From Myxococcales bacterium (GTDB lineage Bacteria > Myxococcota_A > Polyangia > Haliangiales > Haliangiaceae), in assembly GCA_016720595.1 (NCBI GenBank), contig JADKKI010000001.1, forward strand, positions 496,001-560,000: a stretch of DNA of 64,000 nt. The letters are read 5' to 3'. The notes below the pieces were generated by a model. It did no database searches. It had not been told where the DNA came from and was given only the letters and a program-made list of their open reading frames with translations. A program made the translations under genes and the position numbers. Of this stretch, positions 11,564 through 21,700 are shown piece by piece (within the stretch, counting starts at the first letter, position 1; each line of letters starts with the position of its first letter).

Positions 11564-13810
11564 ATGCGTCGCGCAGCACCCCCCTCCGGGACCACGATGC
11601 AGAAGCGCCCCCGCTGGGTCCTTCCAGTCGCGCTGTTCATCGGCTCGTGCGCGCTGGTCGCGGTGCTGCTGCTGGTGGTCTATCCGCGCGTCGGCGCCTG
11701 GATGATCCGCGGCAAGCTCGGGAGCCGGCTGGCGGAGAAGCTCGGGCGCGAGGTCCGGTTCGGCGCGATCGACGTCAAGCTCGGGCACGCCACGCTCCGG
11801 GATCTCGAGCTGCGCGGCCCCGACGATGGGGATACGCCGCTCGTCCACATCGATCGGCTCGACATCGAGTTCGACACGCTCCGCTCGTTCGTGGGCTCGG
11901 TGAAGCTCGGCGAGGCCTCGATCGACGGCATCTTGATCACCGTCCGCCGCGACGGCACGGGCAAGAACAATCTCGGAGATCTGATCGAGCGCGTGCTCGA
12001 GAAGCGCGACGGAGCGAGCACCGGCGAGGGCAGCAGCGGCCTGCGGCCGACCGCGCTCACGGTGACGCGTGCGCGGATCCTCGTCGATGACACGATCACC
12101 GGCGCGACCGGCCTCGTCGCGGATGGCAGCGCCACCTGGCGGCCGGGCGAGCTGATCGCGCGCGCACGCCAGGTCTCGGCCACCACGCTCAATGCGCCGA
12201 AGGCGACGGCGAACCTGGTCGAGGTGATCAAGCGCACCGGGGAGCCGCCGACGATCAAGATCGAAGGTGGCGAGCTCGCGGTGTGGCCCAAGCTCGCGCT
12301 GTCCGGGATCGGCGGCACCGTGATGGCGAATCCCGCCAAGCCCGGCGAGTACACGCTCGATCTCGCGGGCGGCTATGGTGGGGTCCCGGGGCAGCTGTGG
12401 ACCGCGAAGGGCGGCGTCAACGTCGTCGCACAGACGTTGTCGGTGGATCTGGTCGCGGCCAAGTTCCAGCTCGACAAGCTCGCACCCCTGCTGGAGCAAT
12501 CCCCGGTGGTCGACTACGCCACGACGTCGGTCGACACCAGCCTCCACGTCGAGGGCGATCGCAATGGCGGAAGGTTCGCGGGCTCGTTCACGCTCCGCGG
12601 GCTCAACGTCGGTCATCCGCTGATCGCCGACAAGGAGGTCCACGATCTGGATCTGTCGGCGCAGATCGAGGGCAAGTTCGATCGCGCCACCAAGAAGCTC
12701 GACCTGTCGCGCGGGGACTTCATCGTGCGTGACGTGCCGTTCTCACTGACCGGCAGCGTCACGCGGGTCAAGCCACCGACGGGCGAGGACACGATCGATC
12801 CGGAGACCGGCAAGCCGATCGCGCGACGAGGCCCCGCGGGGATCACGTCGCTCGAAGGACGGCTGGTGATCCCTTCGATCGATTGTCAGCGCGTGCTGAA
12901 CGCGATCCCATCGGAGATGGCCCCGTACCTCGCCGGTTATCGGCTGAAGGGCATGTTCGACACCGACGTCGAGCTCGACATCGACTGGGCGAACCTCGAC
13001 GCGACCAAGCTCGAGGGTCACGTGGGGATCCGTCACTGCAAGGTGATGGACGAGCCGGCGGACTCGCCGAAGCGTCTGAAGTCCGAGTTCGAGCACTACG
13101 TCGAGGTCGAGAAGGGGCAGTGGACGTCGTTCGTGGTCGGCGAATCGAACCCGGACTTCGTGCCGATCGACCAGATCTCGCCGTACCTCATCAAGTCGAT
13201 CATGAGCACCGAGGACTCGGCGTTCTATCAGCACCACGGGTTCATCGTCAGCGAGTTCAAGAGCGCGCTCGTCCATAACCTCAAGGCCGGCGCGTTCCGG
13301 TTCGGTGCGTCGTCGATCACGATGCAGTTCGTGAAGAACGTGCTGCTCTACCGGGAGAAGACCTTGGCGCGGAAGCTCCAGGAGCTGTTCCTCACCTGGC
13401 ACGTGGAGAACACGCTGACCAAGGATCGGATCATGGAGATCTATCTCAACGTGATCGAGTACGGCCCCGGGCTCTACGGGATCGGCCCGGCGAGCTGGCA
13501 CTTCTTCTCCAAGGCGCCCAAGGACCTGACTCCCGTGGAGGCAGCGTTCTTCTCCACGATCCTCCCGTCCCCCAAGGAGCGCTACAAGCAGTACTGCGCC
13601 GGGACCCTGAACAAATGGACCACCGGTAAGATCCAGCGGATCCTCGCGATCATGTTGAAGCGGGACCGCCTGACCCAGGTCGAGTACGACCAGGCGATGG
13701 CCACGCCGCTGCTGTTCGCCAAGGACGACAGCGAGTCCGAGGAGGACTGCATGAAGCGGACGACCAAGGCGATCAAGAACGCCCGCTCGACGAATCCACT
13801 TCGCCGCTGA
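11564..13810 (+). CDS. AsmA-like domain fused to GT51 peptidoglycan glycosyltransferase
   Basis: 748 residues. TM helix at about 19-40, then an AsmA-type beta-rich region to about 480 (LGREVRFGAIDVKLGHATLR, IDRLDIEFD). From about 530 a complete GT51 domain follows: STEDSAFYQHHGF (catalytic Glu at about 550), GASSITMQFVKN, RKLQELF, KDRIMEIYLNVIEYG, then PVEAAFFSTILPSP. There is no transpeptidase domain, so catalytically it resembles monofunctional MtgA-type enzymes that polymerise lipid II glycan. AsmA proteins are envelope-spanning or lipid-handling; joining one to a glycan polymerase is unusual. An internal ATG at 11597 (MQKRPRWVL) is another possible start. Not in an obvious operon. Confidence 0.88.
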   Translation: MRRAAPPSGTTMQKRPRWVLPVALFIGSCALVAVLLLVVYPRVGAWMIRGKLGSRLAEKLGREVRFGAIDVKLGHATLRDLELRGPDDGDTPLVHIDRLDIEFDTLRSFVGSVKLGEASIDGILITVRRDGTGKNNLGDLIERVLEKRDGASTGEGSSGLRPTALTVTRARILVDDTITGATGLVADGSATWRPGELIARARQVSATTLNAPKATANLVEVIKRTGEPPTIKIEGGELAVWPKLALSGIGGTVMANPAKPGEYTLDLAGGYGGVPGQLWTAKGGVNVVAQTLSVDLVAAKFQLDKLAPLLEQSPVVDYATTSVDTSLHVEGDRNGGRFAGSFTLRGLNVGHPLIADKEVHDLDLSAQIEGKFDRATKKLDLSRGDFIVRDVPFSLTGSVTRVKPPTGEDTIDPETGKPIARRGPAGITSLEGRLVIPSIDCQRVLNAIPSEMAPYLAGYRLKGMFDTDVELDIDWANLDATKLEGHVGIRHCKVMDEPADSPKRLKSEFEHYVEVEKGQWTSFVVGESNPDFVPIDQISPYLIKSIMSTEDSAFYQHHGFIVSEFKSALVHNLKAGAFRFGASSITMQFVKNVLLYREKTLARKLQELFLTWHVENTLTKDRIMEIYLNVIEYGPGLYGIGPASWHFFSKAPKDLTPVEAAFFSTILPSPKERYKQYCAGTLNKWTTGKIQRILAIMLKRDRLTQVEYDQAMATPLLFAKDDSESEEDCMKRTTKAIKNARSTNPLRR

Positions 13811-13908
13811 ATGCCCTACATGGTGGGATGACGGCGGAGACCCGTGGCATGACGCGGATCACGTCCGAAAGGGCGCGACCTGGGTGGCTCCGGCGTATCA
13901 TTGATCCG

Positions 13909-15384
13909 ATGAGCCTACGCAATACGATCGTTCTGGTTGGTCTGACGGTAGCTGGGGCGTGCGGCTCCGTCACGGATCCGATGGCGGGCGATGACATGCC
14001 GCCGCCGCCGCCCGACACCACAGCACCCACGCTGGTGTCATCAACGCCCGCGGATGCAGGGACCAAGGTCGGCATCCTCGGCAACCTCACGTTCGTGATG
14101 AGCGAGTCGCTCGATCCCGCGACGGTCAACGCCGAGGCCGTGAAGGTCACGTACCTGCAGTACGGCACGGCACTCCGCACCGTCCGTGGGACCGTCGCCT
14201 ACGACGACGCGACGCACACGATCACGTTCACGCCGCAGCTGCCGCTGAACGTGTCGCAGCGCTACCAGATCCATCTCGGTGCGACGATCAAGGACGTGGC
14301 TGGCAACGCGTTCGCCGGCGACGATCTCGCGTTCCTCACCTCGATCAACGCGCAGACCCGGCAGGTCAGCTACAACAGCTCCACCGGCGTCGTGTCGGGG
14401 TGGACCGGCTACACGCTCGACGCGAACGGCTTCCTCAGCAAGTACCTCTATCACGGCTCTGCGGGCCCCGACACGATCTGGCTCAACGCCGACGATCCGG
14501 TCACGAGCCGCTATGACTACGTCTACTCGGCCAACGGAGACATTCTCGAGAACCGCTACTTCACCGCGGGTCCGGACACGATCTGGAACACCAACGACGA
14601 TCAGATCTCGAACCTCTACAAGTACGCCTACGACAGCATGGGACGGCAGACCGAGCAGACCTCGGCCACGGCCGCCGGTCCGGACGCGATGTGGGGCACG
14701 GCAGACGACGTGCTGTCGTCGTGGTCCGCGACGACCTATACGGCCACCGGCTATCGCAACGTCTACTACAACAACGCGGGCACCGACGGGATCTGGAAGA
14801 CCGCCGACGACAAGTCCGGTAGCTACAGCGATGTCACGCTGAGCGCGACCGGGAACGCCACGAAGTACTCGAACTTCCAGACCGGGCCCGACCAGATCCC
14901 GAACACCAGCGATGACGTCCAGACCAGCTACACCGAGTACACGTTCGATGCGAACGACGCACCGACCGGCTATCGCGGCTGCAGCAACAAGGGGCCGGAC
15001 ATGCTGTGGGGAACGGCGGATGACGTCTTCAACTACCGCTACGTCTACGAGGTCGACGGCAACGGCCTGCAGACTGGGTTCTCCGGGTACGCCGCGGGTC
15101 CGGACGGCCTGTTCTTCACCGCCGATGACATCGTGAACTACCGCCAGGCGTTCACCTACGCGGCGAACAAGCTGCGGACATCGGCCACGTACTTCAACGG
15201 TGCGGGCCCGGACAACGTGTACAACACCTCGGATGACGTGATCGGCAACTACGTCACCGACACCTACGATCAGAGCGGCAACCGCACGGACACCAAGGGC
15301 TACGCGAACCCGGGTGCCGACAACGTGTGGAAGACCTCGGACGATCGCCTGTACTACGACTCCGACTACGACCTCTCGCACTGA
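13909..15384 (+). CDS. Lipoprotein with Big_5 domain and nine GPDxxWxTxDD repeats
   Basis: 491 residues from the ATG at 13909, chosen because it yields a lipoprotein signal (MSLRNTIVLVGLTVAGAC); an in-frame ATG at 13828 would put about 27 charged residues before it. After a Pro-rich linker comes an Ig-like Big_5 domain (PTLVSSTPADAGTKVGILGN ... TFTPQLPLNVSQRY). The C-terminal 340 residues are nine repeats of about 35 residues with core GPDxxWxTxDDxxxxYxxYxY, such as GPDTIWNTNDD, GPDAMWGTADD, GPDNVYNTSDD and a last GADNVWKTSDD. The aromatic Y-D-G part between cores faintly resembles YD/RHS repeats. Likely outer-membrane anchored, surface or periplasmic; no function known to me. Confidence 0.8.
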   Translation: MSLRNTIVLVGLTVAGACGSVTDPMAGDDMPPPPPDTTAPTLVSSTPADAGTKVGILGNLTFVMSESLDPATVNAEAVKVTYLQYGTALRTVRGTVAYDDATHTITFTPQLPLNVSQRYQIHLGATIKDVAGNAFAGDDLAFLTSINAQTRQVSYNSSTGVVSGWTGYTLDANGFLSKYLYHGSAGPDTIWLNADDPVTSRYDYVYSANGDILENRYFTAGPDTIWNTNDDQISNLYKYAYDSMGRQTEQTSATAAGPDAMWGTADDVLSSWSATTYTATGYRNVYYNNAGTDGIWKTADDKSGSYSDVTLSATGNATKYSNFQTGPDQIPNTSDDVQTSYTEYTFDANDAPTGYRGCSNKGPDMLWGTADDVFNYRYVYEVDGNGLQTGFSGYAAGPDGLFFTADDIVNYRQAFTYAANKLRTSATYFNGAGPDNVYNTSDDVIGNYVTDTYDQSGNRTDTKGYANPGADNVWKTSDDRLYYDSDYDLSH

Positions 15385-15443
15385 GCCGTGCGCGGCACCA
15401 CGCCGCACGTCGTGACCCTGCGGGACCGTGGTATAGGGTCCGC

Positions 15444-15749
15444 ATGCGGTCCCTCCGTCTGGTCGTCGTGGTCGTCGGCCTGGCCCTCGCGGGTCTGTCC
15501 GCAGCGCCCGCGAGCGCGGATCCGCCGACCACCCACGAGGTGATCTACACCCGGCCGTCGGGGTTCTGGACCTCGACCCGGCCGGCCGTCGGCGGGGCCT
15601 ACCGCTGGCGCCTGCTCGGTGTCGGCGTGCTCCTGGCCACCGTGACGGGGCTCGGGATGCTGCGCCTCGTGCGCCGGGCCAACGCGGAGCGCGCGGCTGC
15701 GGCCAAGGCGCCTGCGAACCCGGCGCCCGTGGCCTCCGCCACTCGCTGA
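15444..15749 (+). CDS. Small membrane protein, unknown
   Basis: 101 residues. A strong hydrophobic signal (MRSLRLVVVVVGLALAGLSA, then APASA) is followed by a short linker (PSGFWTSTRPAVGGAYRW) and a TM helix, LLGVGVLLATVTGLGMLRLV, then a basic Ala-rich tail. Predicted topology: exported linker with a cytoplasmic tail. No family recognised. It lies alone, same strand as its neighbours, 59 bases after the repeat lipoprotein. Confidence 0.65.
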   Translation: MRSLRLVVVVVGLALAGLSAAPASADPPTTHEVIYTRPSGFWTSTRPAVGGAYRWRLLGVGVLLATVTGLGMLRLVRRANAERAAAAKAPANPAPVASATR

Positions 15750-15805
15750 CCGTCGGTCGGGGTCGGGAAGTTGTCCCGTCTGCACCTGCGCGCGACCATT
15801 TCGGC

Positions 15806-16918
15806 GTGCGTGTCGCCCTCGTCCTGATCGTCGCCGCCGGGGGGGCCGCAGTCGGCCGGCCGGCGCGTGCCGACGATGCGGGCGATGGCCTGAATGTGGC
15901 TGCCGCCGTGGGAGCTGGCGGGCAGGGGACTGCCACCTATGGAGCCCTCGAGCTCTCGCTCGACGCGCAGTGGCGCGGCGCGCGGCTCGGCCTCGGAGCG
16001 CGGGGCGTGTGGCTCGATGGGCGGTTCCGCGCGAGTGACTGGGACGCGCCCTCCGATGCAGTCACGGTGATCCGCCTGCTCGAGCTGCACTCGCCTGGCG
16101 GGGCCGTGGGGCTCGCCGCGGGAGCGCTGGCGCCGGCGCAGCTCGCGCACGTGGCCGACGGTCATCGCGCTGCGCTCGACGATCATCCTCGGACCGGGGT
16201 GCGGACCAGCGCCGTGTCCCGCAACTTCGTGCTCGCTCTCGAGGCCGACGATGTCCTCGAGCCCTCGCTCGTCGGCGGTGCGGCCACGGCCCGGCTGACC
16301 CCGCGGTGGGCGGTGCGCGCCGCGGCCGCCGTCGATCCGACCGCCGCGGACGGGACACACGGCGTCACCGAGCTCGCGCTCGCGCGGACCTGGCGTCGGG
16401 ACGGCGCGCGCGACGAGGCGGGTGCGGGCCTCGTCCTCGAGCCGGGGTTCGGCGCGAGCGCCCTCGTGTTCGCGGAGGTGGAGCGGGCTCGCGGAGGCGC
16501 ACGCCTCCAGCTTCGGACGGATCTGCGCGCGGGCACCGGCTCGGTGGGTGGCGCGTTCGGGCCGCTCTACCGCCTCGAGCGCGCGGACCTGTGGCGGTAC
16601 GCGGAGGCCGGCGTGGGTGTCGGCGCATCGGCGAGCGTCGCCTTCCCCGCGGGCTGGATCACCGCGAGCGCGCGGGCTCGACCCGGGCACGGCGTGCTGG
16701 GTGCGGTGTCGGCGGGTGCGCCGATGGGGCGCTGGCTACAGGCCGGCGGGTGGGCGGCGGCGACCGCGGAGCACGTCGCTGGAGCGGGCGAGCTCCGCGT
16801 GGTGTGGGCACGGCGGCTGTCGAGCGCCCTGCAGATCGCGCGGATGTACGACACCGATGCGATGCAGCCGGCGGCGCGGTGGAGCGTCACCGCGTGGTTC
16901 GGCGCGACCAGCGACTGA
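15806..16918 (+). CDS. Predicted outer-membrane beta-barrel or exported beta protein, unknown
   Basis: 370 residues from a GTG. Signal peptide MRVALVLIVAAGGAAVGRPA then RADDAG. The rest is an alternating Gly/Ala/aromatic pattern (YGALELSLDAQWRGARLGLG, ARGVWLDGRF, GVGVGASASVAF), ending in a short strand AARWSVTAWFGATSD; this is what a beta-barrel looks like, though no family is recognised. Its stop lies 5 bases from the convergent stop of the FAD oxidoreductase. Codon use matches neighbours. Confidence 0.6.
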   Translation: MRVALVLIVAAGGAAVGRPARADDAGDGLNVAAAVGAGGQGTATYGALELSLDAQWRGARLGLGARGVWLDGRFRASDWDAPSDAVTVIRLLELHSPGGAVGLAAGALAPAQLAHVADGHRAALDDHPRTGVRTSAVSRNFVLALEADDVLEPSLVGGAATARLTPRWAVRAAAAVDPTAADGTHGVTELALARTWRRDGARDEAGAGLVLEPGFGASALVFAEVERARGGARLQLRTDLRAGTGSVGGAFGPLYRLERADLWRYAEAGVGVGASASVAFPAGWITASARARPGHGVLGAVSAGAPMGRWLQAGGWAAATAEHVAGAGELRVVWARRLSSALQIARMYDTDAMQPAARWSVTAWFGATSD

Positions 16919-16923
16919 AGGGC

Positions 16924-18708
16924 TCAGGTCAAGCCGAGCAGCCCGAGGATGCGGCGCGCGATCCGGGACACCCGGAACCGCTCGTCGAACCAATCGTCGA
17001 CGCGCGCGAAGCCCGCGAGCCGCTCGAGGCGCCGCAGCCAGGCCGCGGCGCGCGCCGCGTTGCGGATACCGAGAAGCTCGAACGCATGGCGACGCCCGTG
17101 CTTGAACAGCCAGCGATCCAGGGCCTTCGCGTAGCGGAACTCCTCGGGCTCCTTCAGCGGCCACAGCTGTGCACGCGGGGCAGCCGAGCCGTCGCGGTCG
17201 AGGATCGCGTTGGCCGCCGTTCGTGCTGCCTCGTTCGCGCCCTCCATCGAGGCGAGATCGGTGCTGGTGCGCACGAAGTCGGCGGCGATCACGAGGTTCG
17301 GGATCTGGGTCGCCGCCACCGGGCGCACGTCGTACGAGCCCGGAGGGTGGACGAGCAGTCGCGCGTTGTTCTGCGGCGGGACGCCCGAGGAGAAATCGAG
17401 GTCGTCGTCGAGGTGCCACGAGTGCAGCATCGCGTCGGTCAGGGTCTCCTCGCCGGGCGCGGTTCCGTTGAGCGCGGCCTTGAGCTGCCCCCAGATCTCC
17501 TGGGCAATCTCGGCGGGCGTGCACTGCTTCGCCGGCTTGGTGATGAACACGCCCGGCGTGTCCCAGTCCGAGACATCGACGGAGATCACGCCGCCGACGT
17601 CGCCGGCGCCGTAGCGCGTGCGGAAGATACCGAGGTCGCGCCAGAACTGCGGCTGGCTGATCGTGGTCAGCGCCCAGGGCGAGTCGGGATAGAACGTATG
17701 ACCACGAACGAGTGGCACGTCCTCGTAGAGGAAGTACTGGATCCCCACCATCCACGACACCAGATCATCCGGGTTGGCGAGGCGCAGCTTCTCGAGGGCG
17801 GGATCGAGCGCGCCCATCGCCGGCGTGATCAGGCCGATCGCGACGTCGATCGGCACGGAGAGCACGTAGTGATCGCCGGTGACCGTGCTGCCATCGGACA
17901 GGTGGACCGCGCTGATCTTGCCGGCGGCGACATCGATCCCGGTCGCGGTGAGGCCGGTGTGCAGGTTCACCCCGAGCGAGGTCAGGTGCGTGGTCCACGG
18001 ATCGATCCACATCTCGGAGGTCGGCCCGCCCATCGTGCGGTCGTTGGTGACGCCGGTGCTGGCGAAGTCGAGGATCAGCTGCATCGAGATCCCACCGACG
18101 GTGCGGGCCGAGCCGCGACGCGGATCCATGGCGACCATCGTCCGCGGCACCGCCCGCAGCTGGCGCTGGAAGTTCTCGGAGTAGAGATCACCCTCGAGGA
18201 ACTCCCACCACGACATGTACTCGTACTGGCCGAACCGTCGCTCGTTACTCGACGTCAGGAACTCGAGGATCTTCGCCGTGAACAGGGCGATGTCCTGCTC
18301 GTCGAAGTCGAGCTCCTGGAAGAACAGCTCGAGGGCGCCGATCACCTCGAACGGTCGGGTCATCGCGCGGCGATAGAACCGGTACCAGGTCCCTCGATCG
18401 ACGAGCGCGATCGAGCTCTCCGTGGTCGGCCGGAGCTGATCGACGACGTGCCCACCCGCCGGGCTCGGGATCCGCTTCATCGTGTCGATGACGTGCGTGT
18501 AGAACCGCGGATAGAACCGGAAGCCATGCTCGCCGGGTAGATCCATGCGGCCGCCGGAGCCCGAGCCGGGGACCGGCTGGCTGCGTGCCTTGCCACCCCA
18601 CGTGGGGCGGGCGTCGTAGAGGTGCACGAGATAGCCACGCTCTGCGAGCTCGTGCGCGACGGTCATGCCGCCGACGCCGCCACCGATGATGATCACCGTC
18701 TTTGCCAT
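16924..18708 (-). CDS. FAD-dependent amine oxidase / phytoene desaturase-like oxidoreductase
   Basis: 594 residues. The Rossmann dinucleotide motif sits at the N-terminus (VIIIGGGVGGMTVAHELAER, then YLVHLYDAR) and the usual C-terminal FAD contact is seen (NLVIAADFVRTSTDLASMEG, then ANEAARTAANAIL). The middle carries the substrate domain with GEHGFRFYPRFY, as in hydroxysqualene dehydroxylase and related desaturases acting on isoprenoid-like lipids. A basic Trp/Arg-rich helical tail of about 90 residues follows and may touch the membrane. A good Shine-Dalgarno (GGAG) precedes the ATG. It starts 16 bases after the kinase-ATPase gene, suggesting an operon. The substrate cannot be read from sequence. 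Confidence 0.85.
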   Translation of the reverse strand: MAKTVIIIGGGVGGMTVAHELAERGYLVHLYDARPTWGGKARSQPVPGSGSGGRMDLPGEHGFRFYPRFYTHVIDTMKRIPSPAGGHVVDQLRPTTESSIALVDRGTWYRFYRRAMTRPFEVIGALELFFQELDFDEQDIALFTAKILEFLTSSNERRFGQYEYMSWWEFLEGDLYSENFQRQLRAVPRTMVAMDPRRGSARTVGGISMQLILDFASTGVTNDRTMGGPTSEMWIDPWTTHLTSLGVNLHTGLTATGIDVAAGKISAVHLSDGSTVTGDHYVLSVPIDVAIGLITPAMGALDPALEKLRLANPDDLVSWMVGIQYFLYEDVPLVRGHTFYPDSPWALTTISQPQFWRDLGIFRTRYGAGDVGGVISVDVSDWDTPGVFITKPAKQCTPAEIAQEIWGQLKAALNGTAPGEETLTDAMLHSWHLDDDLDFSSGVPPQNNARLLVHPPGSYDVRPVAATQIPNLVIAADFVRTSTDLASMEGANEAARTAANAILDRDGSAAPRAQLWPLKEPEEFRYAKALDRWLFKHGRRHAFELLGIRNAARAAAWLRRLERLAGFARVDDWFDERFRVSRIARRILGLLGLT

Positions 18709-18724
18709 GTTCTCACTCCAACGC

Positions 18725-21700
18725 TCATGCCTCGATCACCCCCCCGGTACTCCAGGCCACCGCCGATCCGAGCGGACCGGGCTCGATCCGCGCACCGGTC
18801 AGCGCGCTGATCGCCAGACGATCCACCTTGCCGCCGCGCTGCGCCGCAACCGCCGCGGCGCGTCCGAGCGTGGCGCGGCTCGCATCGTGATCCCCGAGCA
18901 GCGCCTCCGCTTGCCCCCAGATCCGCAGGGCGGTGGCCGCATAGAACGAGGAGCTCCCGCGCCGGTAGAGGCGCTTCGCGGTGGCGAGGGCGCTGTGGGC
19001 GGCCGAACGATCGCCTGCGACCGCGAGCCCGAGATCGGCGGTCGCCGTGATCACGTCGACCATCGCGGAGATCGCGGGCATCGTCGAGAGCCACTGTGCG
19101 CGCGCGGATCGCGCCAGCTCGTTCCCGACGAGGCGCGCGCGTGACCAGTCCCGCTCCGCGAGGGCCAGCTCGCCGAGGAACACCTGACGGTAGATCGAGG
19201 ACATGCCCTGGCGCGCCGCGGGTGCGCGCGCGAGCTGCTCGGCGACCAGGCGCGCGGCCGGCAGGTCCCCCGCGAGGACGAGCACACGGCCGCGGCACGA
19301 TCCGAGCATCGCCCGCGTCCATAGATCCTCGCTCGTATCCGTGAGCCCCGCGAGCAGCTCGCCGGCGCGCGGGGCCTCGCCAGCATAGAGCTCGCCGAGC
19401 GCCCAGTACGTGCGCAGGAACGAGGCCTCCCACGAACGCTCGAGGCCGAGGCGCTTGCAGACGCTCTCTGCCTCGGTGTGCGCCGACCGCATGCCCTCCC
19501 AGTTGCCGCGCAGGGTGGCGAGCATGCCGCTCGCGCCGGCGGCCACCATCCGCGGGTACGGGGCGCCGCTCTGCGCGGAGAGCTGTTGCGCGTTCGCGAT
19601 CGCGCGATCGCCGAACCGGCCGAGCGATCCGGTCGCGACGTAGGCCGCGAGCATCGCCATCCCCATCGCGTGCGCTGCCCGATCCCCGCTCGCCTCGGCG
19701 AGGGCCACGCCGCGGAGCACGTACTCGAGGGACTCGATCGGATACGGCGTGGACAGAAAGCTCGCGATCACGCGGTACGCCGACGCCAGCACGTCGTCGA
19801 CCCTGCGTTGCTTGACCGGGAGCGGCGACATCCAGTGCGCGGCCACGCTCACCGCGCGCACCACGGAGGTGACGCGGTTCTTGGCGCGGTGCACCCCCCG
19901 GCGCGCGAGCACCTCGTCGAGGAGGCCGAGCCCGCGGTCGAGCTCGCCGAGCTTGAGGTACGCCTCGGCCGCGCGAACGCGCCAGCGATCGCCCTCGCGA
20001 TCCGTGCGTGCGAGGGTCAAGAACTCCTCGGCTGCGGCGGCGAGCTTGCCGCCGAGGAACAGGCACTCCGCGAGCTGGCCGCGGACCAGGGGCGTGTCGG
20101 TGCCGAGGGTGAGCGCGCGCGCGAACCACGCCGAGGCTACGCCCCATGCGAGCTGGGCCTGCGCGGCCTCGCCAGCGACGATCGCCCAGTGCGCAGCGCG
20201 CGTCGGGTTGCCGGCCTCGTGCCAGTGATACGCGAGCTGACCGGCGTCGGAGGTCGTCGCCTCGAACCAGCCCGCGAACCGCTGGTGCAGCGCGCGGCGT
20301 GCCTCGCCCGGCATCGCGGCGAACGCGGTCTCGCGCAGCCGCTGGTGATAGAACACGTAGACCGGATCTCCGGAGACCGCGGGGGTGGCGCGGACGATGC
20401 GTGCGTCCTCGAGGCCGCGGAGCACCGACTGCAGCCTGCCCGAGGGGAGCTCGGCGAGCGCGCGCAGCTGCTCGAAGCTCGCCGTACCACCGGCGAGCGC
20501 CGTGATCTCGGCGACCGTGCGCTCGGGCGGCGTCAGGCGATCGAGGCGGCGGAGCTCTGCGTCGTGAGGGTCGGCGACGTCGGCCTCACCGAGCTCGCGA
20601 CCGATCAGCTCGGCGAGGTACGGGCTCCCTGCGGCGAGGCGTGCGGCGGCGGCGAGCCTCTCGGTGGGGGCGCGCGGGGCGAGCTCCGCGATCACCCGGA
20701 GGACCTCCGCATCGGTCATCGTCGGGACATCGACCACCTCGGCGGCTCCGCCGAGCTTGTCGAGCAGCGCCTGGCGTGCGGGCGCGGCACCCTGCGTGGT
20801 CCACGAGGCGACCACCGTCAGAGGCCGTTCGATCTTGTCGACCAGCAGGGCCAGGAGCTCGAGGCTGTCGTCATCGGCCCAGTGCAGATCGTCGATCACG
20901 ACGACCGCGCGCGGGGCGGTCATCAGCTGGCGCACCATCTGGACCAACGCGAGGAGGGCGCGTTCGCGCTCCACCCGGAGGTCGGCCGCGGCGGGTTCGT
21001 CGCCGAGCACGGGATCGATCAACGGTGCGAGGACGGGGAACACCCGCGCGAGGGCGGCGGCGTGCTCGATCTCCTTCGCGAGCCGAGGATCACCAGCCAG
21101 CTCCGTGGCGAGGTCATCGATGATCGAATCGAACGCGCGGTACGGGACGCGCTCTCGCTCGTGGCATCGCCCTCGCCAGTTGAGCAGCTCCGGCGTGCGC
21201 GCGCGGCCGACGACCTCGTCGATCAGCGTGGTCTTGCCTGCGCCCGAAGGGCCGGTGATCAGCATCAGCCGGCCGCGCGGCGTGGGATCCGCGATCCGCG
21301 CGGCGAGCCGCTCGACCTCGGCCTCGCGCCCGATGAACGAGAGCTCGCGCCGCGCGGGCCGAGGCTGCGACAGGTTCCCCGACAGCCGCACCGCGACGTC
21401 GAGCGCCGCCGGTCGGTCCGCGGGGTCGGGGGACAGCATCGCGGCGATCAGCGCATCGAGATCGGGTGGGACCTCCGCGTTCGCCTCGCTCGCCCGCGGG
21501 ATCTTGAGGCTCTTTCGCAGTCGCGACAGCACGTGCATCGTGCCGCCGAACGGGGGCGAACCGGTGCACAGCTCGAAGGCGAGGACGCCGAGTGCGTAGA
21601 CATCGATCTGCGGGCTGACCACGAGGCGCTCGACGTACTCGGGTGCGAGGTACGCGGCGGTGCCGACGATCCGGGTCTCTCGTGCGAGGTCCTCGTCCTG

